The notes under the pieces were generated by a model that saw nothing but the letters and a program-made list of their open reading frames with translations, did no database searches and had not been told where the DNA came from. The translations under genes were made by a program, and so were the position numbers. 64,000 nt of DNA from Holacanthus passer. Its lineage: Eukaryota > Chordata > Actinopteri > Pomacanthidae. The stretch is from assembly GCA_025331565.1 (NCBI GenBank), contig JAFREQ010000009.1:4701501-4765500 (forward strand), in the 5' to 3' direction. Position 1 is the first letter of the stretch, and each line of letters opens with the position of its first letter. Positions 40,138 to 52,200 of this stretch are shown here, one piece after another.

Positions 40138-40634
40138 CCAAGTACGTTAACTAATGTACAATTTTGTACTTATTTAGTTCTATTTCATGCAATTTTATAG
40201 TTCTACTCCAGAACATTTCTGAGGGAAATATTGTACATTTTACTCCACTACATTTATTTACTTTAATTACTGTACAGATTAAGATTTCATCTCTCATACA
40301 AAACATATGATGAGCTTATAAAATATGATTCATTGTTATAGAATAAACTTACCAACAGTATTTGAAACTAGCTCCAACCAACAACTGTTGCTTTCGCATT
40401 AATGCATCAGTAATCCAATAATGTAATATGTAATATATAATAATACAACAGCGCTTACAGGGGACTTTTTTTCTGCTTTATGAATAATGTTACTTTTGAT
40501 ATTTTCAGTACATTTTACCAATAATACTTTAACTTGGTTAATCTTTTATATGCGTGACCTTGTATTGGAGTATTTATGGTATTACTACCTATACTTACAG
40601 TATGTAAAGAACCTGAGTATTTCCTCCACCACTG
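40138..40634 (-). mobile_element. Non-autonomous hAT-type MITE, copy C
   Basis: This copy is inverted relative to A and B. The right end on the + strand is gagtatttcctccaccactg, the reverse complement of the CAGTGGTGGAA terminus. The left end (aagtacgttaactaatgtac) is a decayed version of the other terminus. The interior has the characteristic 'ttgtacattttactccactac' part of the family. The left boundary is approximate. Confidence 0.65.
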
Positions 40635-41628
40635 ATGAGCAAACATGCTCACAGAGTATATCATATTTCAATCAGTGCTGAATTTAGTTCCATAAATTCT
40701 TGCAGGTTATTTATGGACTGTAACTCATTTGATTCCTGCTATCAACATTGATAACCTGTTGGAGCTGCACAACAAAAGCCGTGCAAAGAATCCTAATTAA
40801 GAAATTCATACTTCAGTGGGTTTTTCCCCCACCTGCGCAAAATAACAAGAAATGAGCTGCTGAAAGTTGAAGGAGTGACATTCTTGCATTCTCCTCAGTC
40901 TGTCTCTCCTGTTGCTGCCCAGCAGACAGCCCCCCCCAGCCCCTCTGAATCTGCCTGGTTCACATACACAAGATTAAGTAGCAAAAGTGACATCCAAGAC
41001 CAATCGGGCCACCCAAGAGAACCGCAACCAGCGGAGAGGCTGTCAGAGCCCCCTTTTGCAACATTAATCTTCAAGCCTCTCCTGCACTGCCAACTCACAT
41101 CTCCTTCAAACAGGACAGGGAGGTAGAAAACTGAACTTTTCCCTCCCTGAAGGTTTTCTCCTCTCCATCAATTAACTCTTTGGGGGACAATTCATCGTCA
41201 CCCGCCATGTGCCAGACAACTTCAAACACTGGCAAAATGAATTACTTTTCCAGACATTTTTAAAAAGTCGCCTTTAATTTTGGCAACAAGGAGATTAGTG
41301 TGGAAGTAAGTTCAATTTGTAATCGGCCTAAATGCCTTCACAAAGACATGCGAGGCCGAAATTACAGCAAAAATGATGCTTTAAAGTGATTTATGCCTGA
41401 GAAAACCACATTTAACTTGTCTGTTGAGGTCTGCAGAGGCATTTCTATGTCTGTTCCAGCCATTAATAAGACGTTAACATTCAGCAATGGAATTTATCTT
41501 AGACGTCAGAGGGCCGTTAAAATAGACATCGAGGGATCAGCGTGCTAACTGAGCTACAGCTAACCCTTTTGTCTTCTCGGCTGGCCAATAGCATCTTTGA
41601 TCTCTTTCAGGAGGATAGCTCTATGCTC

Positions 41629-41676
41629 TGTGTGTGTGTGTGTGTGTGTGCGTGTGTGTGTGTTGGGGGGGGGGGG
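41629..41676. repeat. (GT)n microsatellite plus 12-base G run
   Basis: An imperfect GT run is followed by twelve consecutive G bases. It is simple sequence with no gene context. Confidence 0.9.
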
Positions 41677-43897
41677 TTATCCTGACCTTCTGAGGGGGTG
41701 GTGTCACGTCCAACCTGATAGCGGTGTGAATGGGAAAACAGAAAAGATGAATACAGCAATTGCTAAATAGCGGAACATGAGTGTGTTATGCTGTGGATGC
41801 CTTCAGTCCCAGGAGAGGGCCTTCCTAACCCCAACCTTTCTTGTGCCCGAGACCTGAGAAGCAAAGGGGGACGTCGCGCCATCTAACAGCGTTCCTTTGA
41901 AGAGAGCAATGCTGAAATCAAGCAGCATGCCTCAAATACTTTCTGCTAGTTTTCAGTGAGACTCTTTGCACATGGCTGAAAAACTAATCTATTGTAATAC
42001 ATCTACTTTAAAGGCAAAGTCTGCTGATATTTTATTATTTTCAAGACCAAAACCAACAATGAATTGATCCTACTAACAAGTATTGCCTGTGTATCCAAAG
42101 CATGTTGCATGAACACAGGCACTGTAGTTTATTTTAATTCAATCCCACATACATTTATATTATAAATATTAAAATTATATGTTATATGAAACTATTTCAC
42201 TTCTTTTTAAAAAATTAAACTTTATCAGTGAGCACATTTTTCAAGATTTATGTCTTCAGGACCAACCATTGGCCACAGACAGGAAGTCAGAAAGCATTAA
42301 GAGACACATTGTTGGCTTTTGTCTTTAGATTTGTTGACAGTAAAAAAAAAAAAGAAAAAAAAAAAAAATCTAAATTATCACCAGCCTAATTCAACATCTA
42401 TTTGAGGGTTTGTTCACCCAAATTACAGAAAACATTATTTTTCTGACTTAGCTCTCATTATTTCTTTGCCATGCAGATTGTTTTGGTTTGGGATATTGAG
42501 ATATCTATAGATGCCACTTAGATGTGGGCTATAAGAATAACACTCATTGGTTTGTATTGCTGCAGACAAAGACCTCAAACACCCAGAGGTACATAGATAC
42601 TCTACATCATCATCGGCCTTTCAGATGTGATGTTGCTTAACTGACCCTCAGACACAGAGTTTGCTGTGATTGTTTTAGAAAAGCTTCAATCTATAAAATG
42701 AAAAAGTTAATATGGCTCAGCTGTTTTTGTTGTCTCACTGTATAGTTGGATAACAAATGATGCGAGAATAACAAATAGTACACTTCAGGTATAAACAGGT
42801 TCTTTTCAGCGTTGCTCGCTAAGAACTTTTGTTTGGATAACCAGAAGTCATCATCAATCTGCGATCTGTGCCCTTCAAAACAAGCTCCAGTCCACACAGA
42901 GTGTTGAAAACACACACACACAAACACAGGGGAAGCAGGTCTTTGGCTGCGGACGAGCAGGGTTGCGTGCCTCATCGCCTGGGTTGGGGAGTTCACAGTG
43001 GCGAGCGACCGCAGACAGCAGTGATCATTAGGTCATCGTGGGCCAGGAAGCGGTTTGCGTGAGCGAAGGTGTGTGTGTGTGTGTGTTATTTAGAGAAGCT
43101 CCATTAGCAAACATCTAATCATCTTGGCACGCGTTCAAACCAAAACTTTCACATCAGGTCTTGTGTCCAGCTGCTGAGTCAAAGCAGGACGTGAGGCTCG
43201 ATAATGGCCTGTTCGCTTTGCAGCAGAGTGTAGGAGGTTTTTTTTGTTTTTTTTTTAATGGCACCAGGCTGAACTCTCTTTATAACAGAAAATAAAAACA
43301 ATTTGTCATGGATTAACATGTCTTCCCCAGTGGAAAAGACCACGTGTGGACACAGAACCTTTGCACAGTATGTGAACAATCCCGCATCTTTTTTAAATAA
43401 GAGAATTTTTTGCAGAAACATTTGACTCCTGGGAGCCACATTTCCCAGTCGGCTCTATAAACTCTGAATGTGAGTGAATGAAGTGTAACACAGATTGTGG
43501 TTTGTTGTTTATTGTATCTTCCAGCAGGTGAGGCAGATTATTATTTAACCCACAGATCAATAAAATATTATGACACCGTTAGTGACTGAAAACACTGTAA
43601 TAATGAGCAGGTGCTGCTTTGTATTGGTCGTGGCAAGTCCTGTAATGGTCTCCAAATCTGCTTGAATGAAACCTATGTGCTATGTGTGACTATTTTGTAT
43701 ACAGTATGGATTAATTACACATGATAGAATTTATACAAGTTGATTAGCTAGCAGGCTACTTTTTTTTTTTTTTTGCCTCAAATGGTTTGTTTTAGATGAA
43801 TCACAAAAAAATTATTGTCACCTCAGAACAGTGAAAGTAAATGGTTGTTTTGTTTGTTGATTTTCCACCAGGTTGTGCGTCGAAAGTTCAACTGACT

Positions 43898-43911
43898 TGA
43901 ACTTTGACCCC
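43898..43911 (-). promoter_or_regulatory. DR1 nuclear-receptor site candidate
   Basis: The minus strand reads ggggtcaaagttca, a direct repeat of two receptor half-sites spaced by one A, which is the classical HNF4/PPAR-RXR DR1 form. It overlaps a perfect 9-bp inverted repeat (aaagttcaa 43883-43891, ttgaacttt 43897-43905). Binding is predicted from the motif alone. Confidence 0.35.
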
Positions 43912-45295
43912 GAACACGCTGACCTCCGCGACAGGCTTCCGATGGGATTCTGGCATTGACAGTAGGCAGGAGTTATGGCGGTGACAATTTAACTGGACAG
44001 AACCATGGAGGAAAAGTAAGTGAGAAGTTCAACTGAGAAGTGAGTCTGTTATCTGATTCTACCAGAATCTGTAGAGCTGCTCTTCATGTTGCGCTCTCCC
44101 TCCACAAACTCATGTGGTCTGAAACTGCTGCTCCTCTCGATTAACAGTTTTCATTGGGACCATTTTGGGTGTTTTTTTGGTAGACAACTGAACAATGATC
44201 ATAATGAGGTCTGTGGATTATCCAAAGTAGCACTGAGGCTCTTCTGGAAACAGATGACTGATGAAATCTAAAACTCTCTTCATGGCACGATAAACACCAG
44301 GCCTAAGTAAGAAACTGCATTTTTTGTATTTCAAGTGAGCTGACCTTTTATGCATGGCAATACTGAGTTCATTAGAAATAAGTTATCCACAACTCAAGTC
44401 AGAATACTTTGATGACATTTTTCCCCCGCTAGCACTAGATAACATTGTTTCTGTCAGACTATTAGGACCAATGTTTCTGTGCTGACTGATCACAGCAGTT
44501 GTATCGCTGATGTTTTGCGTTGTAATGATTTTGAACAATGCCACTGCGCTGCCATTCTCATTTCACATACATTACTGTGCTTATAGGCCAAGACGGGCGG
44601 AATGCTTTCAACTTTTTATGACACAAAGTTGTGCCAAGAACGTTTTTCCCCGCTGCTTCTCTGCGAGGGGGTTTCAAAGGGGAAAAGCAACACATGCTGT
44701 CATTCATGTCCCGCCGTTCTGATGGACCATTACGCTCATATCAGATCGGCCCTTTTGATGTGCCGAGTGACAGAACAAAATAAATAGCGAGCGCAAGGCT
44801 GTGAAAGATTTGCAACGCAGTGCGTTAATTAACGAAGGGCTATACCAATTAGGCGCCCATGATTGGTGTGTGAATATCAGTGCAGTCACGCAGTTTGGGA
44901 CTCGGCGCAGAGTAACACCACTGTTTACTGAACACAAAGACCATAAACAAGCACTGGCAACAAGTACAGTGCCAAGTGTGAATAGCTGGCCATTTCAAAG
45001 AATTTATGGCTTTTCCAAAGATCTCATCAAAGTTAAAGGTTTTACTCACCTAGTGAAAACGCTTGTTTTTGAGGCTTTGTGTTTCATAGTACACATGAAC
45101 ACATTAAATGCTGACTAATTGCATTAATAGTCTCACTGTTTTCTTCACCATTTGGAATTCGACTATAAATCTGGACATATAAAAAGACTGAAAAACCTGA
45201 CTCAACTAATAAAGGTGAAATTAACTGGGCTGTTTTATATGACGGTATCATGCGGAGCTCCAGAAAAGTTAAATTAGCATCAGCTAAGTGGCAGA

Positions 45296-45563
45296 AAATT
45301 AATTGCCAACTACTTTGGAGATCAATTAAAGGTTTTACGTTATTTTAAAAGCAAAAAAAAATTAGTTTTAGGTTGTCGCTTTTAAGAATTTGCTGCTTTT
45401 CTTTGTTGTATGATAGTTAACTCAATATTTATTGGGTTTTGAACTTTTGGTCAAACAAAACAAAGAATTTGAATCTGTGACATTTTATATATTTTGTGAC
45501 ATTTTATAGGCCAAATAATAAATAGATTGCTTAAGAAAATTAGTATTCATTAGCTGCTGATCT
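45296..45563 (-). repeat. AGGGCTGCAAC-family repeat, copy 1
   Basis: It opens with ttaattgccaactactttgg and contains ttgttgtatgatagttaact and a decayed 'ttttggtcaaacaaaaca' core, then 'gacattttataggccaaata'. These parts occur in this order in a common percomorph repeat whose end reads AGGGCTGCAAC. It is diverged, and its terminus is degenerate (attagctgctgatct). Confidence 0.6.
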
Positions 45564-46067
45564 GTTATTATGTGAAGCATTGTTCTGTCATTTTAAAACT
45601 TCCAGTGCCTCCAGACACATTGCACCAAAAAAAAAAAAAAAAAAAATCAAAATCACGTTAAAAGGTTGTGATGGTTGACATTTCTGGATAATACTCATAA
45701 AAGACAGGATAACATCACAGCACAGATGTTTTAGTAAAAAAAAAAAAAAACTGTTCCAAGTTCTTATTAAATTCCAGTTAGTGTGGCTTTTCAAACACTG
45801 AAACAATCCAGGTAACAGGATGGAAAGAAACACTCACGCAGGAAAAATGTCACTGGTTTTGGCTACAGATGTATTTATTCCTGTGTTTAAATGGGTTCTA
45901 ATTGTAATAATATGTTGCCCTTTGTTTTGCTGTTGCACATATTGACTCAGAGAACAAACACTTCATTAGTCGAGTCGACTACATTAGGTAGTCAGTAATG
46001 AGGTGACTGTTTGAAGAAGAAAGCGATAATGACCCAAATGTTTGGTTCACACGTATATAATTATGCA

Positions 46068-46073
46068 TTTATT
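46068..46073 (-). terminator. ndufs4: ndufs4 poly(A) signal
   Basis: The minus strand reads AATAAA, about 70 nt after the ndufs4 TAA, giving a short 3' UTR. This agrees with the compact 3' UTR typical of ndufs4 transcripts. Confidence 0.7.
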
Positions 46074-46143
46074 GACAAGAATGATACAGGTCCGCTGTGG
46101 GACAAACTGAGGTCAAGTCAACTAACAGATGGGCGTCTTCAGT

Positions 46144-46247
46144 TTACTTAGCAGACCTCCTGGTCCTCCTGTCCCAGGAGAAGTTTGCTCCGTAGGATTT
46201 CACCCGGGGCTTTGAGGTCCTCTTCTCCGTGATGTCGTAGCTCCAGC
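46144..46247 (-). CDS. ndufs4: ndufs4 exon 5 (C-terminus)
   Basis: It encodes residues 137-170 and the TAA stop. WSYDITEKR and SYGANFSW match the family C-terminus. The last eight residues are RRTRRSAK; human ends in KRTRVSTK. The basic residues before the Ser (residue 168) preserve a cAMP-kinase-like site. The acceptor is ctttcag. Confidence 0.95.
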
Positions 46248-49200
46248 CTGAAAGGACAAACATCAGAGTAAGTGATGGGGGGCGAGAACGTCACGTATGT
46301 TCACTTCGGACGAGTTCCAACCACGATGAGGTGTTTTGAAGACATCAACGAGCTGTGTGTATTCAGAACGGCACTAATCACTTTCATGGTGCAATAAACA
46401 GAGTAGGCCAGTTTCCTTTGCTTAGTTTCAACAAACTCTCCCAGATGGTCCAGTTCTTTGAGCGAGGTGAATGTTCTGTTAGACAGAAAACTACATGGAC
46501 TATGTTTCACTTTCACTCACACAGGACTGTTTTAAATTGTCTAATGGTATTCTCTTCATGTTTTATTAGTTGATTTGTTATGAGGTCAACACCTTGTCAT
46601 GAGCCCTCTGTGTTTCTATAACGGTATTTGAACAGATGCTCTTTTACTGCCATCACCTGATGACAATCTGTGAACAATTCAAAATAATAATATTGTCAAT
46701 ATCCAAAGAGTATGGTGGTCTAAGTGCTTTACCTTCAAGAACCCGATTACTGATTTATGTTTCCTGACAATAAATGGCAGCATATCACATTTAGAGCGTT
46801 CTTTATCACATTCTTTTAAAAATTAAAATAAAAAGCTTTCAGTTATGGTTCAGGACGGTCAAATACTAAAGTGATACTTGGTAACAGACTCTAATTTAGA
46901 TTGGCTCCAAAATAAAAATCTAGTTACTCCTGCGCACACCAAATTTCTCTGATGCAAGTCAATTCAGCAAAACTGACAACCACCTCACTTCAGCATCATA
47001 ACCCTCCTCCAACTTAGTACTACTACTCCTCCTATAGTACATCTAGTATAACTGATAATAATATCTTTAAATTTACTTCAATTGTCTGTTGATTCCATTG
47101 ACTAAAACACCCTGGGATGGCGGCATTAATCTGTTGTGTCATATATAAAGCTGATCTGATTGGCCATGATTAGTGGGAGCACCACAGTTACTATTAGATT
47201 TCGTTATAGTCTTGCTTTAAATGTTAAGGCTGATGTTCCATCCAAAATCTTGCAAAGTGTCTTTGATGTTTTACCATTTTTCTCAGCAAAAGCGATGGCA
47301 TCTTCCTTGGAGGAGAAAGTGAGCACCATGTTGGATAAGGGATCAGCACTGGAGGGCAGAAAAAGGCTGTTAGCCGCACAACAGTCATATAATTTGAGGC
47401 AAATATAAGAAATGTATCACAGTCCAAAATGCGAGTGTCTGAGGCTGTACACTGTAAAAATGTTTAAAGGCTAATTTGTGATTTTGTTGTATTTGCCAAT
47501 AGATCAATACCCCTCTAATACAATTATCTTAGTCTGATCATGATGCAGAAAACAATTCTGATTTCAGTGCTGCAGAAACTGGCAGGTATAGGGAGGAGGT
47601 ATTACGTCGAGGCCCAGCCCATCAGCGGGTTTTCCCAGCGCTCTCTGGTATCAAAGTCCATCTTCCACTTTTTGGTGCTGTTGACTCCCGACTGCATGGC
47701 CGTCTTGGTGGGCACGAAGATGTGAACTTTACGTGTTTTGATGTGCTCCTCTGGGACTCCTGTCAGAGTGGTGATGTCCTAAAGGGCAAAGAGAAATAAA
47801 ACACATCCTAATGTAAGTTACAGTGTTAATGTGACTTTTTATTACTGGAGAATAGAAGGAGCTATAGTTGTTTTTGGTGGCTGTGGAAAATTTAAACCTA
47901 TATATACTGTATCTATCCATAACCTCTTTTATAGAAAAGTGTTATTATAAAGTTTGACTTTATTTGATCACAACTAATAAACAATCCCAAACAGATGTTA
48001 ATGCTGACACTATGTGGGTTCTCAGTCCTGCTCCAGATACGTGCAGGCAAACAGCCGGGTGAACATTTTTAAACTCAGTAATAAAGTTCTCAAAGTCTTG
48101 ATGAATTATTATAAAATGTCTATCAAGTAAATGATTTATTGCGATACATGAAGACTTGGAAGAGAAAAAAACAAAAGCTTCCCATTTCTGCTACCATGTG
48201 TACAGAAATAATAAATGGACGTGTTTTTGGTTGCGGACCAGCAGCGCTCTTCCAGAACCATTCTGACTTTCATTGGACTTGTGACTGATGTCTCTTTCTT
48301 TGCCTGCGAGGAAGAGGAGTTCATGCAAAGATATATGCCTGTGTGTTTGTTGAGAAAGGTCGTCTGAAAGTTAGCTCGCAGGTGTTAAAAATACAACTTT
48401 AAGCTCTGACAGTGTGTTCTTAGTGTCAGAAAAATGGGGTTAGGAAAATCTTCCGTGGCTATAAAAAGTACTGAGCACTCAAAGTAAAAAATCGTATGTT
48501 TTATATTTTTGTGCTTTGCGTCAATCTGCAGAGATTTATTTTTCCTTTTAAATAGAGGTCAACAAAAAGCTCAAATACATCTTCAGTGTCAGACTAACAA
48601 TAAAACATGGAAAAAATGCAAGGAGTGAGCACTTTTTACAGGCACAGCAAAATAAACTCAAATGTTTGGATTGTGTTTTTATCGTTTCTGAGATCTGATG
48701 TTCACTCAGTGGGCATTTTTATCTCTGCCAGCACCGTTACAACTACATGTGAATCTTTGTAGTACTGATTTTTATTTTTTTGATCTATTGCTCGTAAATG
48801 TCCAACAGTGTTCAATGTCTCTCTTGGGCAACAGTTGAGAAGTTTTTGTTTTTTAGGCTTTAAATTGGCCATAATTTTGGTCTATCTGCGTTATAAAAAC
48901 AAAAAGTACTGAGAAGAAACCACAGCTCACGCGTGTAAAAAGGTCAATACTGGAATCAAAGGACAAAAAAGAAAGCAGAATAATTCTTCATACACTTTTG
49001 CATCGAGGTTGATGAAATTAATGCCTAATACTTGAGGTGATTTATTCCAGACAATCAGAAAGTAGGCCAGTGCGACAAGAGGAGGAGGAGGGGCCTTTGG
49101 GTGTACTAAATGCATATTCCTGAGCAACTGGAGCCCCTTCAAGCTCCTATCAAGGATCTGGTCCAATTCTTCAGGGAATTAGCAAACAAGCAATGGGAAG

Positions 49201-52200
49201 TCGGCGACAAAACACAGACGAACCTCCCAGCACGCAGGCACCAGCCACCCAAGACTGAGGGCTTTCCAGGGCGCTCTCCTTTCAATACAAGAATTTTACA
49301 CATTTCAATGGCCATTACAACTTCAAAGAATCAAATTTTCATCATTGTCTGTCATCTGCCAGTTGATTTGTAGAAAGGGGGTCGTTTTGCATGAACTCCA
49401 CACAAAAGCCCGCCTTTCCTTTGGCAAAGGAGCTTCCAATGGTATTTAAGCCTAGTAAATTACAGGTCCAACTGCTAAACTACTGCTCGTTTCAGTCAAA
49501 CATCTTTTGCCATGCTCAGAGGCCAGACCCGTCTGAATTTAATCATAAACAAGATCTGCACACTGAAAAGATTGTTAAAATGAAAGGGAAAAGACGAACA
49601 AAGGGGGGAAAAAAATTTCACAAGTGCTTGGTAATTATTTCCGGCTGCCCTATCTACTTAACCTTAACAATTCCTTCTTGTCACAGAGAGGAAGAAAACA
49701 TGTTCTCTTCACCCAAAGGGGGTAATGGTGGACGGTTCATGACACAATAACACACAAGACAGTGTGAGAGAGCACCAAAATGAGATGCCAGGGTTTTTTT
49801 CTTTCCGTCTTGGAGCCTGCAGCAGGTAATCAGAAATGTTTTTAAAATGCTGTTTTCTGCAGGATACAAGTTTTTATTTTCAGTGGATAATAAGATCTGC
49901 ACTTCAAAAGCGAGAGGTAAGAAAAACTTCCTGAGAGTTTTGGAGAAAACACAAGAAGCATTAAAATGCTTTGTACACAGTGAACCACAACACATTTTGG
50001 GCTGAGAATCAAGGGGAAGAAATCATGCACAAAAAGTACCTTTTGAGTTGAGGTAAATCAAACATTTAGCAGTTCTGTTCTCTGGTGTGTTTTGGGGGAT
50101 AAATGCACGAAAATCCCTCTCTGAGACGCATTAGAAATTATACCCTTGGGATTAGCGGACCAGACTATGGTTACGCATATGTATGTTACATAAACCATAA
50201 CTGACACATGAGGCCCATGTATGGCAAACTGGTGCAATAATTTGTCCAGATGTAGCAGACCTTAAATCACATCTTAGGCGTGGATGAGCACAAAAGGTCC
50301 TTCATGAATGAGGGAGGATGTGTCAAAACAAAAGCTCTGCCAAATCACTGAAAACACTCTGCTCATTATCTGGCATTGTTTGCAAAAATACGAGTCTAGA
50401 CTTCTATGATACTTGCATGCATTACACTGAAAGCTAGGAGGGTTATCGGCATAACAGACTCACCCACAATACCCAGATTCACAAAGGGAGTGATTGTGGC
50501 TGGAATGTGGTGTGTTCCCAGGAAGACTAGAGAGGGCCATCACAAAAGGAAAACCCACACGGTGGGCACTTTTTCTTCTGCCATGTACAGGAAGCAAAAT
50601 GAGAACTATCAAGTTTGACACTATTCACAAGGCCTTCACGGGGCCCTACAATACCTGGCTGGGCAGGCAGAATGCCGGGCTTAAGAAAGGGGGGAAAAAG
50701 ACTGGCAAAGTCTCCGTCACGTGAAAGCGTGTCGATATTTCTGACACCTCCAGGCTACGTGCCAAATAAAGAGCATAGGGGCTTGTCGCTGTGGGGCCAC
50801 TGGGCCCACCAGAATGCTGAAAGCTGGTACCCCTAATGCTCCAACAGAGACCTGCGACGGAAGATTTCTGTGCAAACAAGATTCAAAGATCTTGATGTGC
50901 TTAAGTGGGGAAAAAGTGAAGGAAATGACGAGATATCAAGCAAGAAAAATAAAATGAATTGTAGGAAGAATAGTTTCCTTGGAGAGTTGAGGTGTGAAAT
51001 GGCTCTAAGTCGAAACAACTGTAAACTGTATTCAGATTAATGTGAATGAAACACAAGTGTCCTTTTTGTTAAATAAACATTGATCATAACAATCAATGAA
51101 ACAGATTATTTTAATTTGCCAGGATGTGATGTGTAAAGATGTGAAAACAATAAGTGAAAGCTGACAACCAGACTGAATTGCCATTTAATTTCACTGACTC
51201 CTATTCATTTTCTGTTTGGGTTGCTTCACTCCAACCATAAGCAGCCAGAGACGAATCTGTCCCATCACATCCGTCAAACAAATGTGCTGGTTTTAAAGGA
51301 ACAGTCCGACATATTATGAAACATGCTTATTGGCTTTCTAGGCTAGCGTTACATGAGAAGATCAAAACCACTGATATCTGTCAGTTAAATATGAAACAAG
51401 AGCCAGCAAACAGCCTTGCTCTGTCCTGATGTTTAAAAAATACAACTCTAAATCTCTAAAGTTCACTGATTAACACATCTCGCGTTAATAAAACCCGCAA
51501 GTTACGGTTTTGCAGGGAGTGTTGTGTGGGACTACTTCTTGGCCGAGGGCAGTGACTTCCTGGAGTCTCGTCCTCACGACGAGGCCGCCAGGCTACTATT
51601 CATTTAAAGGCTGTTATTTCTGTAAGTCAACTTCCAACAACCTGTAAAGCTCAGGAATCTCATCCGTGCTCGTCAAAAATACTGCAGTCATTTTTTCTGG
51701 TTTTGGCACAGGAGGGTGACGTCCTTATATTTAACCCCCCGGCTCTTGTTTTTCAACCCAGGGAAGCAGCTGTCAACGAGGACAACACCACGCCAAACTG
51801 ACTCACTGAAAGAAACTGGAGATGTCGTGGGCGGAAACCGGGTGAACAGACAACATCTTCCTCTACAACTGTACATGTTCTTCAGTGGACTCTTAAACTG
51901 TCTTCCAGCCACTACTGTCCCCATATCACTTAGCATTTCTTGTCAGTCTGAGATGATTTGCAGGTGAACGTCCACCTTTACTGCAGCTTGCCAGTAAGAA
52001 AACATCTCTAAATAATAAAAATCAGACATCACTTCTGGATGTATCTTTGACAAAATGATGAAGTAAGGACACACAAATCACATGAACGTTTTTAACCAGA
52101 CAGTTTTGATGAAAATATCGATTGCAGGCGGAGGTTTGAACAGCAGTTCACACTGGGGTACTTGGAGCGTCCTGGGGTTTGGCAACATGTAGACGAGGAC

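Larger units (their letters stand above)
31860..46040. other. Intergenic region between convergent arl15 and ndufs4
   Basis: I recognise no protein-coding gene here. The stretch holds a CT-rich segment (about 32540-32820), a GT/GA microsatellite (34491), two exon-like blocks (35319 and 35924), hAT-type MITE copies B and C, a GC-richer block around 36800-37260 with long but implausible frames, a GT/poly-G microsatellite (41629), a DR1 site (43898), a likely conserved block (44580-45080), an AGGGCTGCAAC-family repeat (45296) and poly(A) runs (45627-45646). The longest open frames contain translated homopolymers (poly-Lys, Leu/Ser runs) and appear to be chance. Confidence 0.7.
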
